Positions 32,602 through 44,545 of a stretch of 64,000 nucleotides of DNA are shown piece by piece. Source of the DNA: Ovis canadensis (taxonomy: Eukaryota; Chordata; Mammalia; Artiodactyla; Bovidae); contig NC_091249.1 of the NCBI RefSeq assembly GCF_042477335.2, forward strand, positions 43,446,001-43,510,000. The letters are read 5' to 3'. The notes beneath the pieces were generated by a model, which saw only the letters and a program-made list of their open reading frames with translations, was not told the DNA's origin and did not search any database. The translations under genes and the position numbers were made by a program. How positions within the stretch are numbered: the first letter of the stretch is position 1; every line of letters begins with the position of its first letter.

Positions 32602-33210
32602 TGCAACTAAGAGCACAGTCTGGCAGGGGTGTGTGTGTGTGTATGGGCTGATTCTTCAAAGTTACTGTTTTGCTTTGTTTTTCAATTGTATTCTCTTTTC
32701 TACTCCAGATTACAGAAAGGTTATAACAATCAACCACTCAAAATTTAGTTATCATGAATTTTGGTAAATCACTTGTTGAGGGACTTTGCACTTAAAAGAC
32801 GTATCCCTTTCCTCCAGTGGTGCTATTTTTAAGCTAGAAACTTTGTATTTGGTGTCTTCTTTTGAAGAACAGACACACAATCATTACTTAGCTGGATTAA
32901 GTGTGATCCCCAAATTGAGTGTTGCTGAAGGTTTGTCTGAAAAAGATGGCGACAAGAAGTGTATTATTTTGTATTCAAACAGAAATTCTTTTCACGTAAA
33001 GGGAGATTTGATTAGTATTATCTGTGTCACAGGGATTTTTACCTTTGAAAGGTGCTTATTCTCTATACTAAATACTTTTTATAAAAATCAATTATTTTTG
33101 AAAGACATTTTTTTAACCTAAAGTTCTTTTAAAAAAATTAATGTACAGAAATATATGCATTTTAATGTCATCAGTGAACAGATTAATAAAGGTTCTGCAA
33201 TTCAAAATAT
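32602..33210 (+). other. PPIC: PPIC 3' UTR
   Basis: This stretch runs from the PPIC stop codon to just past the AATAAA at 33185-33190. It is largely unique, becomes AT-rich downstream, and has a short TG tract near 32629-32642. The long open frame in it is not coding. Confidence 0.8.
33185..33190 (+). terminator. PPIC: Probable PPIC polyadenylation signal AATAAA
   Basis: A canonical AATAAA lies 584 nt after the stop codon, with T/GT-rich sequence about 30-50 nt further on. No earlier canonical signal is seen in the UTR. Confidence 0.75.
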
Positions 33211-33699
33211 TAACAAAACTGGATAATTTGTGATAAGAATGCACAGAAGTGATGCCCATCCACATTCCAGACACTCGAGCTGATTATTCACCTATTTTTT
33301 ACTCAATGTAATATGTCTAAAAAGTTCACTGGAGTCTAGTTGCCACAGAAAGGAATCTTTTTTTTTTTTTCAACTTACATAATAGGTATGAAGATTCAGG
33401 CTACACTTAAACTGGATGGGAAAACAAAATCCTATTGGTGGCTCTTGTTGTAACATACCTGGCTGTACCAGAGTGTGCCTACTCTCTGTTCAGACGGGAG
33501 TGGTAGGGATCACAGAACGATCCCATTGCTTTTTCTGCAGGGCTCAAGCTGTGAGGGTCCCCCAGAATTCCATCTCTTGAGCACTGTTCTAAGAAAACTG
33601 CTTCAACGAGAGATAAGATGATGAGTACTCGCACTGTTGATGGGAGTATTAATTGCTGCAAGCCTCCTAAAAGCAGTTTTTCATTATTTTTCCAAAAAA

Positions 33700-34140
33700 A
33701 TTCATTAAAATCCCTTTAACATGCCAAATGCAAGTTTTGAGTTTGGGAATACAGCAGTGAACAGTGACCAGCATCATGGAATTGACATTCTAATGGTGTC
33801 AGATGTCTAATGATGAAGACAGATTAAATGAGGTGCCATATAAAAGGGTGTTGATACTGTAGAGAGAACACAACAGGTCTGCTGGAGAGGCTGGGGTGTA
33901 GGTGGAGGGGGCTGTTCAGGTGGCCTCCTGAGGGGACATTTGAGTTGAGCTTGGAGGAGACAGAAGTGGTAGCTGTCAGGCCAGATCTGGGATACAGGTC
34001 TTCATGCCAATGGGGAGAGAAAATATGAGGATCCTGAGGTACAATGAGAGGGCCCAGAAGAGCAAGCCAGTGTGCTGTAGGCTGAGGGTCACAGAGTAAG
34101 GCTGAGTGCAGAGCCTTCGGGGCCTGGGGCCAGAGCACAG
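33700..34140 (+). repeat. Ancient interspersed repeat-like segment, family not assigned
   Basis: Text of the type GGGAATACAGCAGTGAACAG, GGGGACATTTGAGTTGAGC, GAGGGCCCAGAAGAGCAAG recurs in diverged form at 34730-35280, 41340-41960, 48480-48900 and 61870-62710, indicating a dispersed mammalian family. Confidence 0.5.
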
Positions 34141-34267
34141 CTTTTCTTTTATTTCCAGTACAATGGAGAGCTCTTGGGCTTAAGAAGTGGGGGGCATGAT
34201 GTGATCTGCATTTAAGATTATTTTGCCTACCATAAGGAGGTTAGGGGGCCGGAAGGCTAAAGTATGA

Positions 34268-34456
34268 GGGCTTCGTTGGTGGCTCAGATGGCAAAGAATG
34301 CAGGGAGATCCAGGTTTGATCCCTGGTTGGGAACATCCCCTGAAGAAGGAAATGACAACCCACTCCAGTATTTCTTGCTGGGAAATCCCATGGACAGAGG
34401 ACCCTGGAAGGCTACAGTCCATGAGGCTGCAGAGTCAGTGACTGACTAAACAACAA
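34268..34456 (+). mobile_element. Bov-tA SINE, sense
   Basis: GGGCTTCGTTGGTGGCTCAG to CAGTGACTGACTAAACAACA; short internal deletions. Confidence 0.9.
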
Positions 34457-34729
34457 GGCTAAGGTACATACCTGGAAATTCAAAACATTCATATCCATTG
34501 ATGTTCCACTCCTGGGACCTTGCTGTAGAAAAGTGATCTGAACTTAAAAATGGGACACTGCTGTGGTCAGTCTGGCATCCAGTCCCCCTTGATCTGGAGA
34601 TGGCCACCGGTTTTCTTTGAGGAATCACATCATCCCCGCAGGCATTTCTTATCCTTAGGGTGTGCTGACCCTTCAGACAGGTACATGCCTGGTCTGGCAA
34701 ACTCATTCATTAACTCACTTGATAAATAT

Positions 34730-35280
34730 TAGATCCTGGAGAGAGTTGCAAACAAACAGCCCTCATGGTTCCCTTGGAAGCAGACAAATACTTCAAATAC
34801 ATACCACGTGAATATATAACATCAGGTGGTTATATGTCCATGAAGAGAAACAGGCCAGGATAGTGACTAGAGAGTGAAGAGGTGGTCAGGGGAGTCCCTG
34901 GTAGGACCTGAAGGGAGTGAGGGTACGGCAAGCCATGGGGACACTGGGGCAGAGTGAGTGAGGCAGAGGGGACCAGAGCTGTGGTCCTGGATGAACGGCA
35001 GGCTAGAGAGTTCCAGAAACAGCCAAAGGTCCAGGTGTGCAGAGTGAGGGTGGTGGAAGAGTCAGGTGGGAGAGGTGGGGAGGTCCTGTAGACCAGCTGG
35101 AGCATTCCCTTGCCCTGGCCCCAGTGACAGGCTCAGGGATGTGTGTGTGACCCGAGCCATATGAGTGAGCCTCAGCTCTGAGAGTTCTGTGGGAAATACC
35201 AGGACAGAGCTAAGGGAAGAGGAGAAGGAGCAGGCGTGAGAATGAAATCAGGAAGGGAAGATGGAAAGACTGATGTTAGA
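34730..35280 (+). repeat. Ancient interspersed repeat-like segment, same family as 33700-34140
   Basis: CCCTCATGGTTCCCTTGGAAG, GGACCTGAAGGGAGTGAGGG, GGCAGAGTGAGTGAGGCAGA in the same order as in the other copies. Confidence 0.45.
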
Positions 35281-35424
35281 AGACGCTGCTCAGTCTCTGA
35301 ATCCAGCCAGCCTGAAGCCAGTCTCCACCCCCAGCTTTTCAGTTACCCAACCTATTACATGCCCTCATTTGCTTAAACCAGGGTGAATTGATTTCTTGTG
35401 ACTTACAACCCAAAGCCTTTGTCT

Positions 35425-35780
35425 AATACAGCAATATTGGAAAAGTTTTATGTATAAAGATGAAAATTACAGCATTATTTATGATAGCAAAACACTGGAA
35501 GCAACTTGAATGTCCCCAAATGGTTGTAAAGCTATAGCATGCATTCATTAAGACTAATGCTACACTTTTTAAGGAAAAAAGGAGAAATTCTGCATGCAGC
35601 ACGATCTCAATTATGTAAATACATTCTCATAAAACAAAATCAACAAAATGTAGAATGACATAAAGGCCAATGGTAGGATTTTTAAAACTCTTTTCTCTTT
35701 GTAATTTTTAAATTTTTTGTCTTCTAACTTTTCTCTATATTTCTTTATAAACTACTTAGAAAAAAATTATTAAAGAATTT
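35425..35780 (+). mobile_element. Old L1 3'-region fragment, sense
   Basis: CAGCATTATTTATGATAGCAAAACACTGGAAGC and TGAATGTCCCCAAATGG are typical of L1 ORF2 end. Confidence 0.65.
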
Positions 35781-35904
35781 TTAGAGGTAACATAGGAGGA
35801 AATTAGAATCAAATGTCCTCTTTACATAAAAAGTGCTTTAAGTCTTCAAATGTCAGAAAGCACATAAGCCATTGCTACTGCCCCGTGCAAAGAACATGTA
35901 CTTT

Positions 35905-36050
35905 TTTTTAAAAAAATATTTATTCATTTATTTAGCTGCACCAGGTCTTAGTTGCAGCATGTGGGATCCAGTTCCTTGACCAGGGATCAAACCCGGGCCC
36001 CCTGCATTGGGAGCTGAGAGTCTTAACCACAGGACCAGCAGGGAAGTCCC
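35905..36050 (-). mobile_element. CHR-type tRNA-derived SINE, antisense
   Basis: T-rich tail with TATTTATTCATTTATTTAGC then the antisense head GGACCAGCAGGGAAGTCC. Confidence 0.8.
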
Positions 36051-37076
36051 AAGAACATGTACTTTTTACTGTATTTGCCATCTAGTTTTTTTCATGACTA
36101 TGAGCATAATGTGATTTCTCTACTGAATAAACTGTTAGGGTGTCTATTATAGCAGATGACCAAAGAGTTAACATCATCCCCCTGGTAGAAGCCATTTATC
36201 CTGAGGGTCAGGCTGTATACTGAAAATGTTAGCAAATGGATGACTACATGTAAACTACTACTTTATGAAAGTCTATGCTTTCTGCAAGAGCTTTTGAAAT
36301 AGCTCATCATTGGCTAGTTGTGCTGCTAAAAGGACACATAATGTAGCCAAGGGTGTGAGGAGAATCAGGAAAATTACACTGGCTGCTCCTACCACCATGC
36401 CCAAATTATTACAACTTGGTCTTGAATCACTTTAATAAACAATTTAAAATGTTTTGGCATCTTTAGCCATGAGTTGCTTTATTCTAAGTGCTATTTAGCA
36501 ATTTCCTGGATTATCAAACAAGAATTTAGTAAAATTTATTCTTGGGTCAGATTAATTAGAATGCCACTTTCAAAATTATTGACTACTCTATTTCTGATGA
36601 ATTTTCAGAACTCACCAACCTCATTTTTTAGTTCAGCCGTTTTGAGTTACCTAAAGACAAAAATATGGCAAGGATTTTATAGCAGGAAAAGGATTTGGTT
36701 TTGTTTTTCAACATTCCTATAATTCAGACAGCTGAAGAAATCTTTGATCTGGAAGGCTTAGAAATTCAAAGGCTTAGAAATTCAAAGCCCCCTCCAGGCA
36801 CTTTTTTTTTTTTAATCAAGAAAAAGTAAAAACAGTATTTGTAATGGAAAATTTTGGTGCTGTTAAGTACATAACTGCTTTTACTGAAGTCTGCAGTTCA
36901 TCTTGTGGACTTCATTTTGGCCAAGTCTAAGTGTTAGGGGTGATATTAATATAACATCACCTACTTAGAGATTTGCTAGAGTTACTGACATTATAGAGTG
37001 ATGGAAAAACAACTGGGAGTGCTGTAGAATCAGAGCAACTAGTCACAGGACTCCTGTCTGAGGGTGAAAAAGGCTA

Positions 37077-37256
37077 ACTGACACTCTCAGTGGTGTCTGA
37101 CTGTGCGACCCCATGGCCCATAGCCCACCAGCTCCTTTGTCCGTGGGATTCTCCAGGCAAGAATACTGCAGTGGGTTGCCATGCCCTCCTCCAGGGGATC
37201 TTCCCAACCCAGTCATCAAACCAGAGTCTCCTGTGCTGAGCCACCGGGGAAGCCAC
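37077..37256 (-). mobile_element. Bov-tA SINE, antisense
   Basis: CTGACACTCTCAGTGGTGTC to GCTGAGCCACCGGGGAAGCC; small deletion in the head. Confidence 0.9.
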
Positions 37257-38107
37257 ATCTGACACAAAGTAAGAGTCAAAACAAAGTACACTATGGAATC
37301 CGCCCATGGAATTGTAAACCCATCACTGGCTCCATCAGGATGCTTGGGAGTCACAAATCTGGGGGGTTTAGAGACGGTTCAACATGCCAATATCCCTTCT
37401 ATTACCTATTTCTAAACTTTTATTAGGAATCATGTAAGTTTTTACATTTCAGAGGGTGTGAAGGACTTTTTTCCTGAGGCATACCGGGCCTTTATAGTGC
37501 TATTAAAACTAAGGTCACTGTCTGTCTTAAGTGATAAATATGATATCCTGTCATTTGGATAGATATCTCAATTTGAAAACTTGAACCTTTTCCTTCCAAC
37601 CTGGACAAAAGACAGGCCTGCTTCCTATGCTTCCTCTAGACACTAGGACCTACATTGAGACAGAATGTCTTGAGGAAAAGAGTAAGAACTGGTCAGCTTG
37701 AAGCAGAGATAAGTCAAGACTCGATTTATCCCTGCCATACTGAAGTACCCGAGAACTTTTAAGTCTCCTCCAAGCCTGTACAGGCTGCTCTCTCTGCCTG
37801 GAGAGCCTGTCCCATCCCTCCTGCTCCCCAACACATCCCTCTGGGTTCCCTCCTCTGATGAGCCTTCACTGGAGACTTCTTCACACCTTGTTCTAGCAGT
37901 TAACTTCCTGGACATCTCCTGTCTCCTTCTTGGTCCAGAAGTTGCTCTTGGTCTAAGATTAGACCACACTCCTTGTCTCCCCCCAGGCAGTGTTTCACGC
38001 ATAATTGATGCTCAACAGGAATGATTAGGAATGGTAACCAAAAAGAATACGCCTATAATTATACTATTAAGAGGTATTTAAACTCTTTCAGAACTAGAAA
38101 GAATTGA

Positions 38108-38302
38108 GCTTCCCTGGTGGCTCAGTTGGTAAATTCTGCCTGCAGTGTGGCAGAGCCAGGTTCGATCCCTGGGTTGGAAAGATCCCTTGGAGAAGGAAAT
38201 GGCAACCCATTCCAATATTCTTGCCTGGAGAAGTCCATGGACAGAGGAGCCTGGTGGGCTATAGTCCATAGGGTCTCAAAGAGTTGGACACGACTGAGCG
38301 AA
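38108..38302 (+). mobile_element. Bov-tA SINE, sense
   Basis: GCTTCCCTGGTGGCTCAGTT to GGACACGACTGAGCGAAAAA. Confidence 0.92.
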
Positions 38303-39092
38303 AAACACCCACCCACCCAGGACTAAGAAAGATTGTTCAATACTGGCATTTACCTTTGGACTGCTTCTACTCTTTTTCAAAGGCTGTTATGTAAAAAAAA
38401 AAAAAATTTCTCTTTATTTTCTGAATTGAGGTTAGAAGGGCATGACAGAAGTAGATTGGCAAAAGTGACGTGGGTGTCAAGCAGTAAGGGGAGAGCCCCA
38501 GGTGGTGGCGAGCCTTCAGTGGCGGTGCCCGTGGTGGGTGGGAGCTGGCTTGGGTGACTTGCTTTGGTCATGAGCAAGCCAAGCTGCTGGCAGTCGATGA
38601 AGCCAAGTCCTCTGCTAAGCACTGCGGATTTGACCTGAGAAGCAATGAGAAACCACTCTTGAGTTGTAGGTACTATGCTGGGAAGTCATGGTGTCCACTT
38701 TGGAAACCTTTCACTTGAATCCTCATTTGTTGGGCCGTTTATGTGGCTCATTGAGAAAACTGCACAATCACACAACTCACCATGTGTAAACCTGATTAGG
38801 CAGCAACAGGAAGTCCTTTGTAGTCAAAGTCACTGCTCTCTGTGCTTGGCTTTGTTCCTGCTTTGGAGCATATTCCTGACCCTTGTGAACTGGGCATGAA
38901 GTTAGAGATAGGTCAGCAGCATAAATCTATCACCACAATGAGGGAAATCTAGCTTAGTTTCCTTCTGCCGCTGAATCAATGTTGCATCTACTTTTGCTTC
39001 CATGCTTGAGCAGACACTAACCGGCAAACCAGGAGCCACCAAGACCTGGCAGAGGATTTATCTAGGAACCTGGAGCTCCCTGGGGATAGGGG

Positions 39093-39397
39093 TCTTATGT
39101 TAGTTCAGGCTGTTACAACACAACATCATGGACCAGTGGGAGGTGCGGGGCTTATAAACAACACATGGCTATTTCTCACCATTTTGGAGACTGGGATCCA
39201 AGATACAGGCACCAGCAGATTTGGAGTCTGGCAAATGCCCTCTTGCTGGTTCCAAGACCGCCATCTTTTTGCTGTGTCCTCACATGGTAAAAGAGACAAG
39301 TGAATTCCCCACACTTGAGAACTGATCACCTTCTAAAGCCTCATTCCCAAATACCATCATACTGGGGACTAGGTTTCAACATATGCATTTGGGTGCG
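39093..39397 (-). mobile_element. MaLR-type LTR fragment, antisense
   Basis: GTTAGTTCAGGCTGTTACAACA, CTTATAAACAACACATGG, GTCCTCACATGGTAAAAGAG, GGTTTCAACATATGCATTTG follow a MaLR LTR on the - strand. Confidence 0.75.
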
Positions 39398-39399
39398 GG

Positions 39400-39592
39400 T
39401 GTTAGCCACTCAGTTGTGTCTTGACTCTTTGCAGCCCCAGGGACTGTAGCTCATCAGGCTCCCCTGTCCATGGAATTCTCCAGGCAGGAATACTGGAGTA
39501 GATTGTCATGCCCCCTTCCAGGGGATTTTCCCAACCCAGGGACTGAACATTGCAGGCAGATTCTTTACCATCTGAGCCAGCAGGGAAGTCCT
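39400..39592 (-). mobile_element. Bov-tA SINE, antisense, next to the LTR
   Basis: GTTAGCCACTCAGTTGTGTC to GAGCCAGCAGGGAAGTCC. Confidence 0.9.
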
Positions 39593-39839
39593 TGGGTGGG
39601 GTGGAGGACCCAAATGTTCAATCTATAGCAGGTCCCAACCTCCCATTCCAAGATCAATGAAAGGCACTATCGTCCAACCAATTATTCCAACCAATCCCCC
39701 CTTACCAACTTCTTTCTCCCCTCCTTTTACCTTCCATGTCCATGCCTATCAGTAAGTTCATGGGTAGCTCTTCGATATATATCTCACCCTCTCCACAGCC
39801 ACCCCCCTAAAATAGGCCATCTCTCATCCAAGTTATCCA

Positions 39840-40500
39840 AGTGGCCCCCTAACAGCTTCTCTGCTTTCGATCCTTCACCTGTCCAGTCAGTCCATTCTCC
39901 ACAGGTGGCCAGAATGAGCTTTTAAGAATAAATCAGATCAAGTGTGATACATCATATACCTTATTCTAAATTACATATTGTTTGCTGATGCTTCCGAGTT
40001 GAAGAATTTGTAAAAATTCTTATTTTTAAAATTTCAGAGCCTGATCAAGAAAAATAAATGGGTATAAAAACCCAAAGCAAATAACTGTTTGTCAATTATA
40101 CCTCAATAAAGCTGAATAAAATAAAATATCCCTCCTGTGTAACCCCAGCCAGTTGTTTCCCATGGCACATAGGCTGTAAACCAAACTCCCCCACGTCGCA
40201 AGGAGGGCCCTGTGGGATCCAGCCCCAGCTCCTCAATATCTTTCTAACTCACCAGCTTTCCCTGGGAACCTTGATTGATACTCTCTCCTCATTTGGGCTT
40301 TGGAACCTGCTGATGTCTCTGCGACACCCCCTCTCCCCCCAGTTCTTGTCAGCTAATGCCTTTTAACATCCTTATGTCTCTACTTCAATGTCACTATCTC
40401 AGAGAAGGTTCCTGACCTGCCCAAAGCTAAATTAGATATCTTCCCTGCACATAAGTAAACCTCTTTATTTTTCCTTTATAGCATGTAACACACTTCACAT
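39840..40500 (-). mobile_element. L2-like LINE remnant, split by an L1 3' end (about 39960-40136)
   Basis: GGCCAGAATGAGCTTTTAAGAA, CTCAGAGAAGGTTCCTGACC and CTTTATAGCATGTAACACAC resemble an ancient L2-type LINE. The inserted L1-like piece ends CCTCAATAAAGCTGAATAAAA on +. Strand of the L2-like part is tentative. Confidence 0.4.
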
Positions 40501-40906
40501 TGACACATTTGGGGGGTTATTTATCCCTCTAATATCACATTATTCTACAAATTCCATGAAGTCAAGGATTCAAGTTTACTCAGATTTACATTTAAAGATG
40601 TCACAGATTTAGAACAACATCATGATGCCTTACGTGATGAAAAAAATTATGATAGCAAGATATAAAAGCTCATGTAAAAGAAAATAGCTTCTAAGTGTAA
40701 GATATCTCTTCTCTTTTACTACATTTAAAATACGTTTTTGGTTTTGTTGAGCTGCTAATGGGCTGGTGTCTTAAAGGTGTCATCAGCCTTTTGTAGTGAC
40801 CGTCTGGCATTGTCTTGATTTTGTGCCCGCTCCTCCTAGAAGTATTGAGTTTTTTTCAGTTAAAAAAAAAAAGTTCAAGCATTGAAAAAAATATGCAGCA
40901 TGAAGG

Positions 40907-41082
40907 GTTGTGGCTCTCAAACTTTAGTGCACATCAGAATCACCTGGAAGTCCTGTTAGATTTCTGGGTCCCACTCTCCAAGGGTCCAGGGAAGGGCCTG
41001 AGACTGTGTACTTCCAATGAGTTCTTAGGTGATGCTGATGCTGCTGATGGAAGGTCTGAACTTTGAAAACCACTGCCCTGAG
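40907..41082 (+). mobile_element. MER5A-type hAT DNA transposon remnant
   Basis: Starts near GGCTCTCAAACTTTAGTGCA, contains CATCAGAATCACCTGGAAGT and GGTGATGCTGATGCTGCTGA, and ends CTTTGAAAACCACTG, the imperfect inverted terminal repeat. Confidence 0.88.
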
Positions 41083-41339
41083 ATGTCACAAAACCATGGT
41101 TTTTAATCACTGAATTAGCTTAGTAATGCATTTGTAAAGGATAGACTTTTAAGAAATCATTTGAGCCATTAGAACTTGTATCAAATTGGTGAGCGAAGTA
41201 TAGAAAAGCAGAGTTTTAGAACAAACAGGAGGTAATGAATATTTATGCAAATGATTCTGGGAAAATGTTAGCAAATCCTGACTGCGAGGTCAAGGTTATT
41301 TACATACGCCACAAACATTTCTGAAGGCCCTGCTGTGAC

Positions 41340-41960
41340 GCACGCATAGCCAGCTCTGAGCTGGGTGATGGGATGGGAACACAGGCTGCTGGCCACCTAC
41401 TCCTTCAACAGCGGCTCTGGGATCTACCCATCTCCGCACTGAGAAACAGGGTAAACAAGTCAGATGCTGCCCCTGCCCTCATGCAGCGCTCCCCAGCTTC
41501 CCTGGGGAGAAAGACATTCAACAAATTAACAGATGAAGATGGTACCAGTGTGCTGTGAGAGAAGAAGGGGGCAAAGTCAGTGCTGGGGTGCTACATAAGA
41601 TCTAAGCTGAGACCTCATAGGTGAGAGTGGGCCAGCCTTCTGTTGAGAGAAGTGTTTCAGGGAGAGACTAGCAGGGTCGAAGGGCTTGAGAGAGAACCAA
41701 GGTTGGCGAGTCCTGGGAACAGAAAGGCTAATGTCACCGGTGAGCTAAGTACCAGGAAGAGGAGGGTGAGGAACTTGGAGAGGGTGGTAGGAGTTTCCAT
41801 TTTAAGTGGGGATGGAAGCGACTGGATAATTTTGAGCAAGCGAGTGACGTGACCCAATGGACATGTCAAGAAGATGGCTCTGGCTCTTGTGTGAAGGACA
41901 GGCTACAGTGAGAGTGGAAGGAGAGAGGCCCAGGAAGGGGCTGCAGCCGAGAGCGTGGAG
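41340..41960 (+). repeat. Ancient interspersed repeat-like segment, same family as 33700-34140
   Basis: CCTGCCCTCATGCAGCG, GAGAAAGACATTCAACAAAT, GTTTCAGGGAGAGACTAGCA, GTTGGCGAGTCCTGGG. Confidence 0.4.
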
Positions 41961-42164
41961 CACTCATTAAACCAAGAGCGCTCCCCCGGTTTAATCAAAG
42001 GAGATGGAAAAGCACAGATTTATAATGCAGGGTAGAAATACGAGCAACTGTCACAGCACTTTTCTGACTTACGTATTCAAATGTGATTCCAAAATGCACA
42101 TTACAGTTTTTTAAAAAACAGTTCTAATGGGAAGCTGATGGGGGAAAGAGAGTGAGCTTGAATT

Positions 42165-42375
42165 TTGTGGATGATTAGTGCAAATCCTGATCCCTTTTAT
42201 AACCTGGTGACCTTAGTCAAGCTATCGTGCCTTTCTAGCCTTCATTTTTTTTCACTGTAGAATGGAAAAATAAGAACACACACCTCAGGAAGATCCTGGA
42301 AGGCTTTTATGGGATAATCCATGGATAGAACTTACCCCAGATTAGTGCTTTATCATGTTAGTTACTTACTAATCT
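42165..42375 (+). mobile_element. MIR SINE remnant, sense
   Basis: CAAATCCTGATCCC, AACCTGGTGACCTTAGTCAAG, CTTCATTTTTTTTCACTGTAGAATGG follow the MIR order. Confidence 0.7.
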
Positions 42376-43154
42376 CTCTGATCTTCAATATCTTCTTTTA
42401 TAAAAGCTTGTAAAAGCTTAAGTTATAATAAGATCAAGTATGAAAAGCCTTAGTATCACAACAGGTGACACCCAGAGGTGCTCAGTACATAAGAGCATCT
42501 AAGGGAAAAGATGATCAGAGCTGGAGACACTGTTGATGGCACCATGGCTGATGTTCAAGTAAAAGAAGACTGAAAATGTCTCACATCTTGTAGGTCAGAC
42601 TTGCAATTATACTCTGAGGATATAAAACAACATTTTTCTTTAGTCAATTACGTGTACTCCAAAGACAACATTTCAACGTGCCCTCCTCCCTCCCACACAA
42701 AAATAAACACCTCTTCACCCTCAGAATCCAGACGGTCACTCTGCATCTTCATGGACAGAAAACATAAATGTTGCAGAATTTTCTATTTTGATTTACCGTC
42801 TGTTATTTTCCTGGGTTTCTGCTGCTGAATTTGAAATCTATCATTATCATCAAGGATGAAAACTGGAACAAAGCCGAGATGAAAAATGATCATTTCAAAG
42901 CTGAGTTAGACTGGAGAAGATAGTTTTAATCACTGAACCTTATATCCAGTTCAGTTAAATGGAAAGATACTCCCTCATAAATGGCTAAAAATTCTGGAAA
43001 ACAAGGATTATGTCTCTCTATTCTTTAGATAACTAACACCATGTTGTAATTTCATTTAAAGAATGGATGAATAAATGAATATATTCATTATATACTGTCA
43101 GCTGAGACCACTACCTAAACTTGTCTGTCATCCTCTCTGCTTCTTCAAAGAATC

Positions 43155-43481
43155 CTGCTATAGACTGAATGTTTGGGTCCACACCCACTCCCCCAAATTA
43201 ATATGCTGAAATTAAATTCCCTAAGTGATGGTGTTTGGAAGTGGGGCATTTGGGAGGTGATTAGGGATTAGTGCCTTTGTGAAAGAGGCCCCAGAGAGAT
43301 CCCTGGTAAATTCCCCAGCACGTAAGCACACAGGGAAAACAGAGCCCCTTACTAGATACCACATGTGCTCTGATCTTGTACTTCCCAGAGTTCAGAACTG
43401 AGAGAAATAAATATGTGTTGTTTATAAGCCATCCAGTCTATGCTATTTCTGTTACCGCAGCCAGAATGAACAGAGATAAGC
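43155..43481 (+). mobile_element. MaLR-type (MST/MLT1-like) solo LTR, sense
   Basis: GACTGAATGTTTGGGTCCAC, GTGTTTGGAAGTGGGGC, GGGAGGTGATTAGGG, then AGAGAAATAAATATGTGTTG and TTTATAAGCCATCCAGTCTA. It is an ancient retroviral LTR without internal genes. Confidence 0.88.
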
Positions 43482-43621
43482 CCCTCCACCTCATGGCTAC
43501 ATGCAATACTAGGAGAGTTAAATCTTCATTTGTTTCATAGTAGATTCTGCAGGAGGTAGGGGAGTCAATAATCACCAAAGAAGGGGGGGTTCATAAACCA
43601 TCTCACACTCTCAAAGCGTCA

Positions 43622-43785
43622 AACAGTGGTTCCTAACCTAAGTATGTGTCAGAATGAACTGGGAAGTTTCTCTAAGTACCCAAGGACAGACACCCGCCAC
43701 CTCCCTGATTTACGGGTTCAGTTTTAGGTGATTCTGATGCACATCTCTGGTTCAGAATCTCATAGGTTACCAGGGATATGAGAAC
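43622..43785 (+). mobile_element. MER5-like hAT remnant, diverged
   Basis: AACAGTGGTTCCTAACCTAAG, GTCAGAATGAACTGGGAAG, TTTAGGTGATTCTGATGCAC. The 3' terminus is eroded. Confidence 0.6.
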
Positions 43786-43849
43786 AGCACCCTTGATAAA
43801 TATCACTAATTGGTTGCCACACCCTTACTCACTGAGTCTATTCTAAAAG

Positions 43850-44545
43850 AACTGTTGGTAAAATACACGACATAAAATTTACCGTTTTAATCTTTTTTTT
43901 TTTTTTTACAGTGGCATTAAGTGCATTCACACCACTGTGCAACGACCATTATCACCATCCATCTTCAGAACTTTACCTTCCCCAACTGAAACCCACTAAC
44001 TCCCCATCTCTCCCCACCCCCAGCCCCTGGCAACCACCACTCTATTTTCTGTTTCTAGGAGTTTGACTATTCTAGGTACCTCAAATAAGTGGCATCATAT
44101 AGCAGTTGTCCTTTCGTGGCTGGCTGACTTCACTTAGCATAATGTCTTCAAGATTTATCCATGTTGTAGCAGGTGTCAGAATTTCCTTCCTTTTTAAGGC
44201 GGAATAATCCACTGTATGTATAGACCACATTTTATCCATTCATCCATCAGTGGACACTTGGGTCGCTTCCACCTTTTGGTTATTGTGAAACTCATTTGTA
44301 ACTTGGTTGTAGAAATAACTGTTCAAGTCCCTGCTTTCACTTTTTTCTTTGGTATATATCCAGAAGCGGAATTGCTAGATCATATTGTAATTTTAATTTT
44401 TTAAAGAACTGCCATACTATTTTCCACAGTTTGCACCGTTTGACATTCCTACTAGCAACGTATAAGGGTTTCCAGGTCTCTGCATCCTTGCTGACACGTT
44501 ATTTTCTGCTTGTTTTGGCTAGTATCCACTCTGGTTGGTGAGTCA
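43850..44545 (-). mobile_element. Old L1 3' end, antisense
   Basis: The + strand shows the antisense L1 3' UTR and ORF2 end: CATAAAATTTACCGTTTTAA, GGCAACCACCACTCTATTTTC, TTATCCATTCATCCATCAGTGG, CTTTGGTATATATCCAGAAG, TTTCCACAGTTTGCACC. Confidence 0.9.
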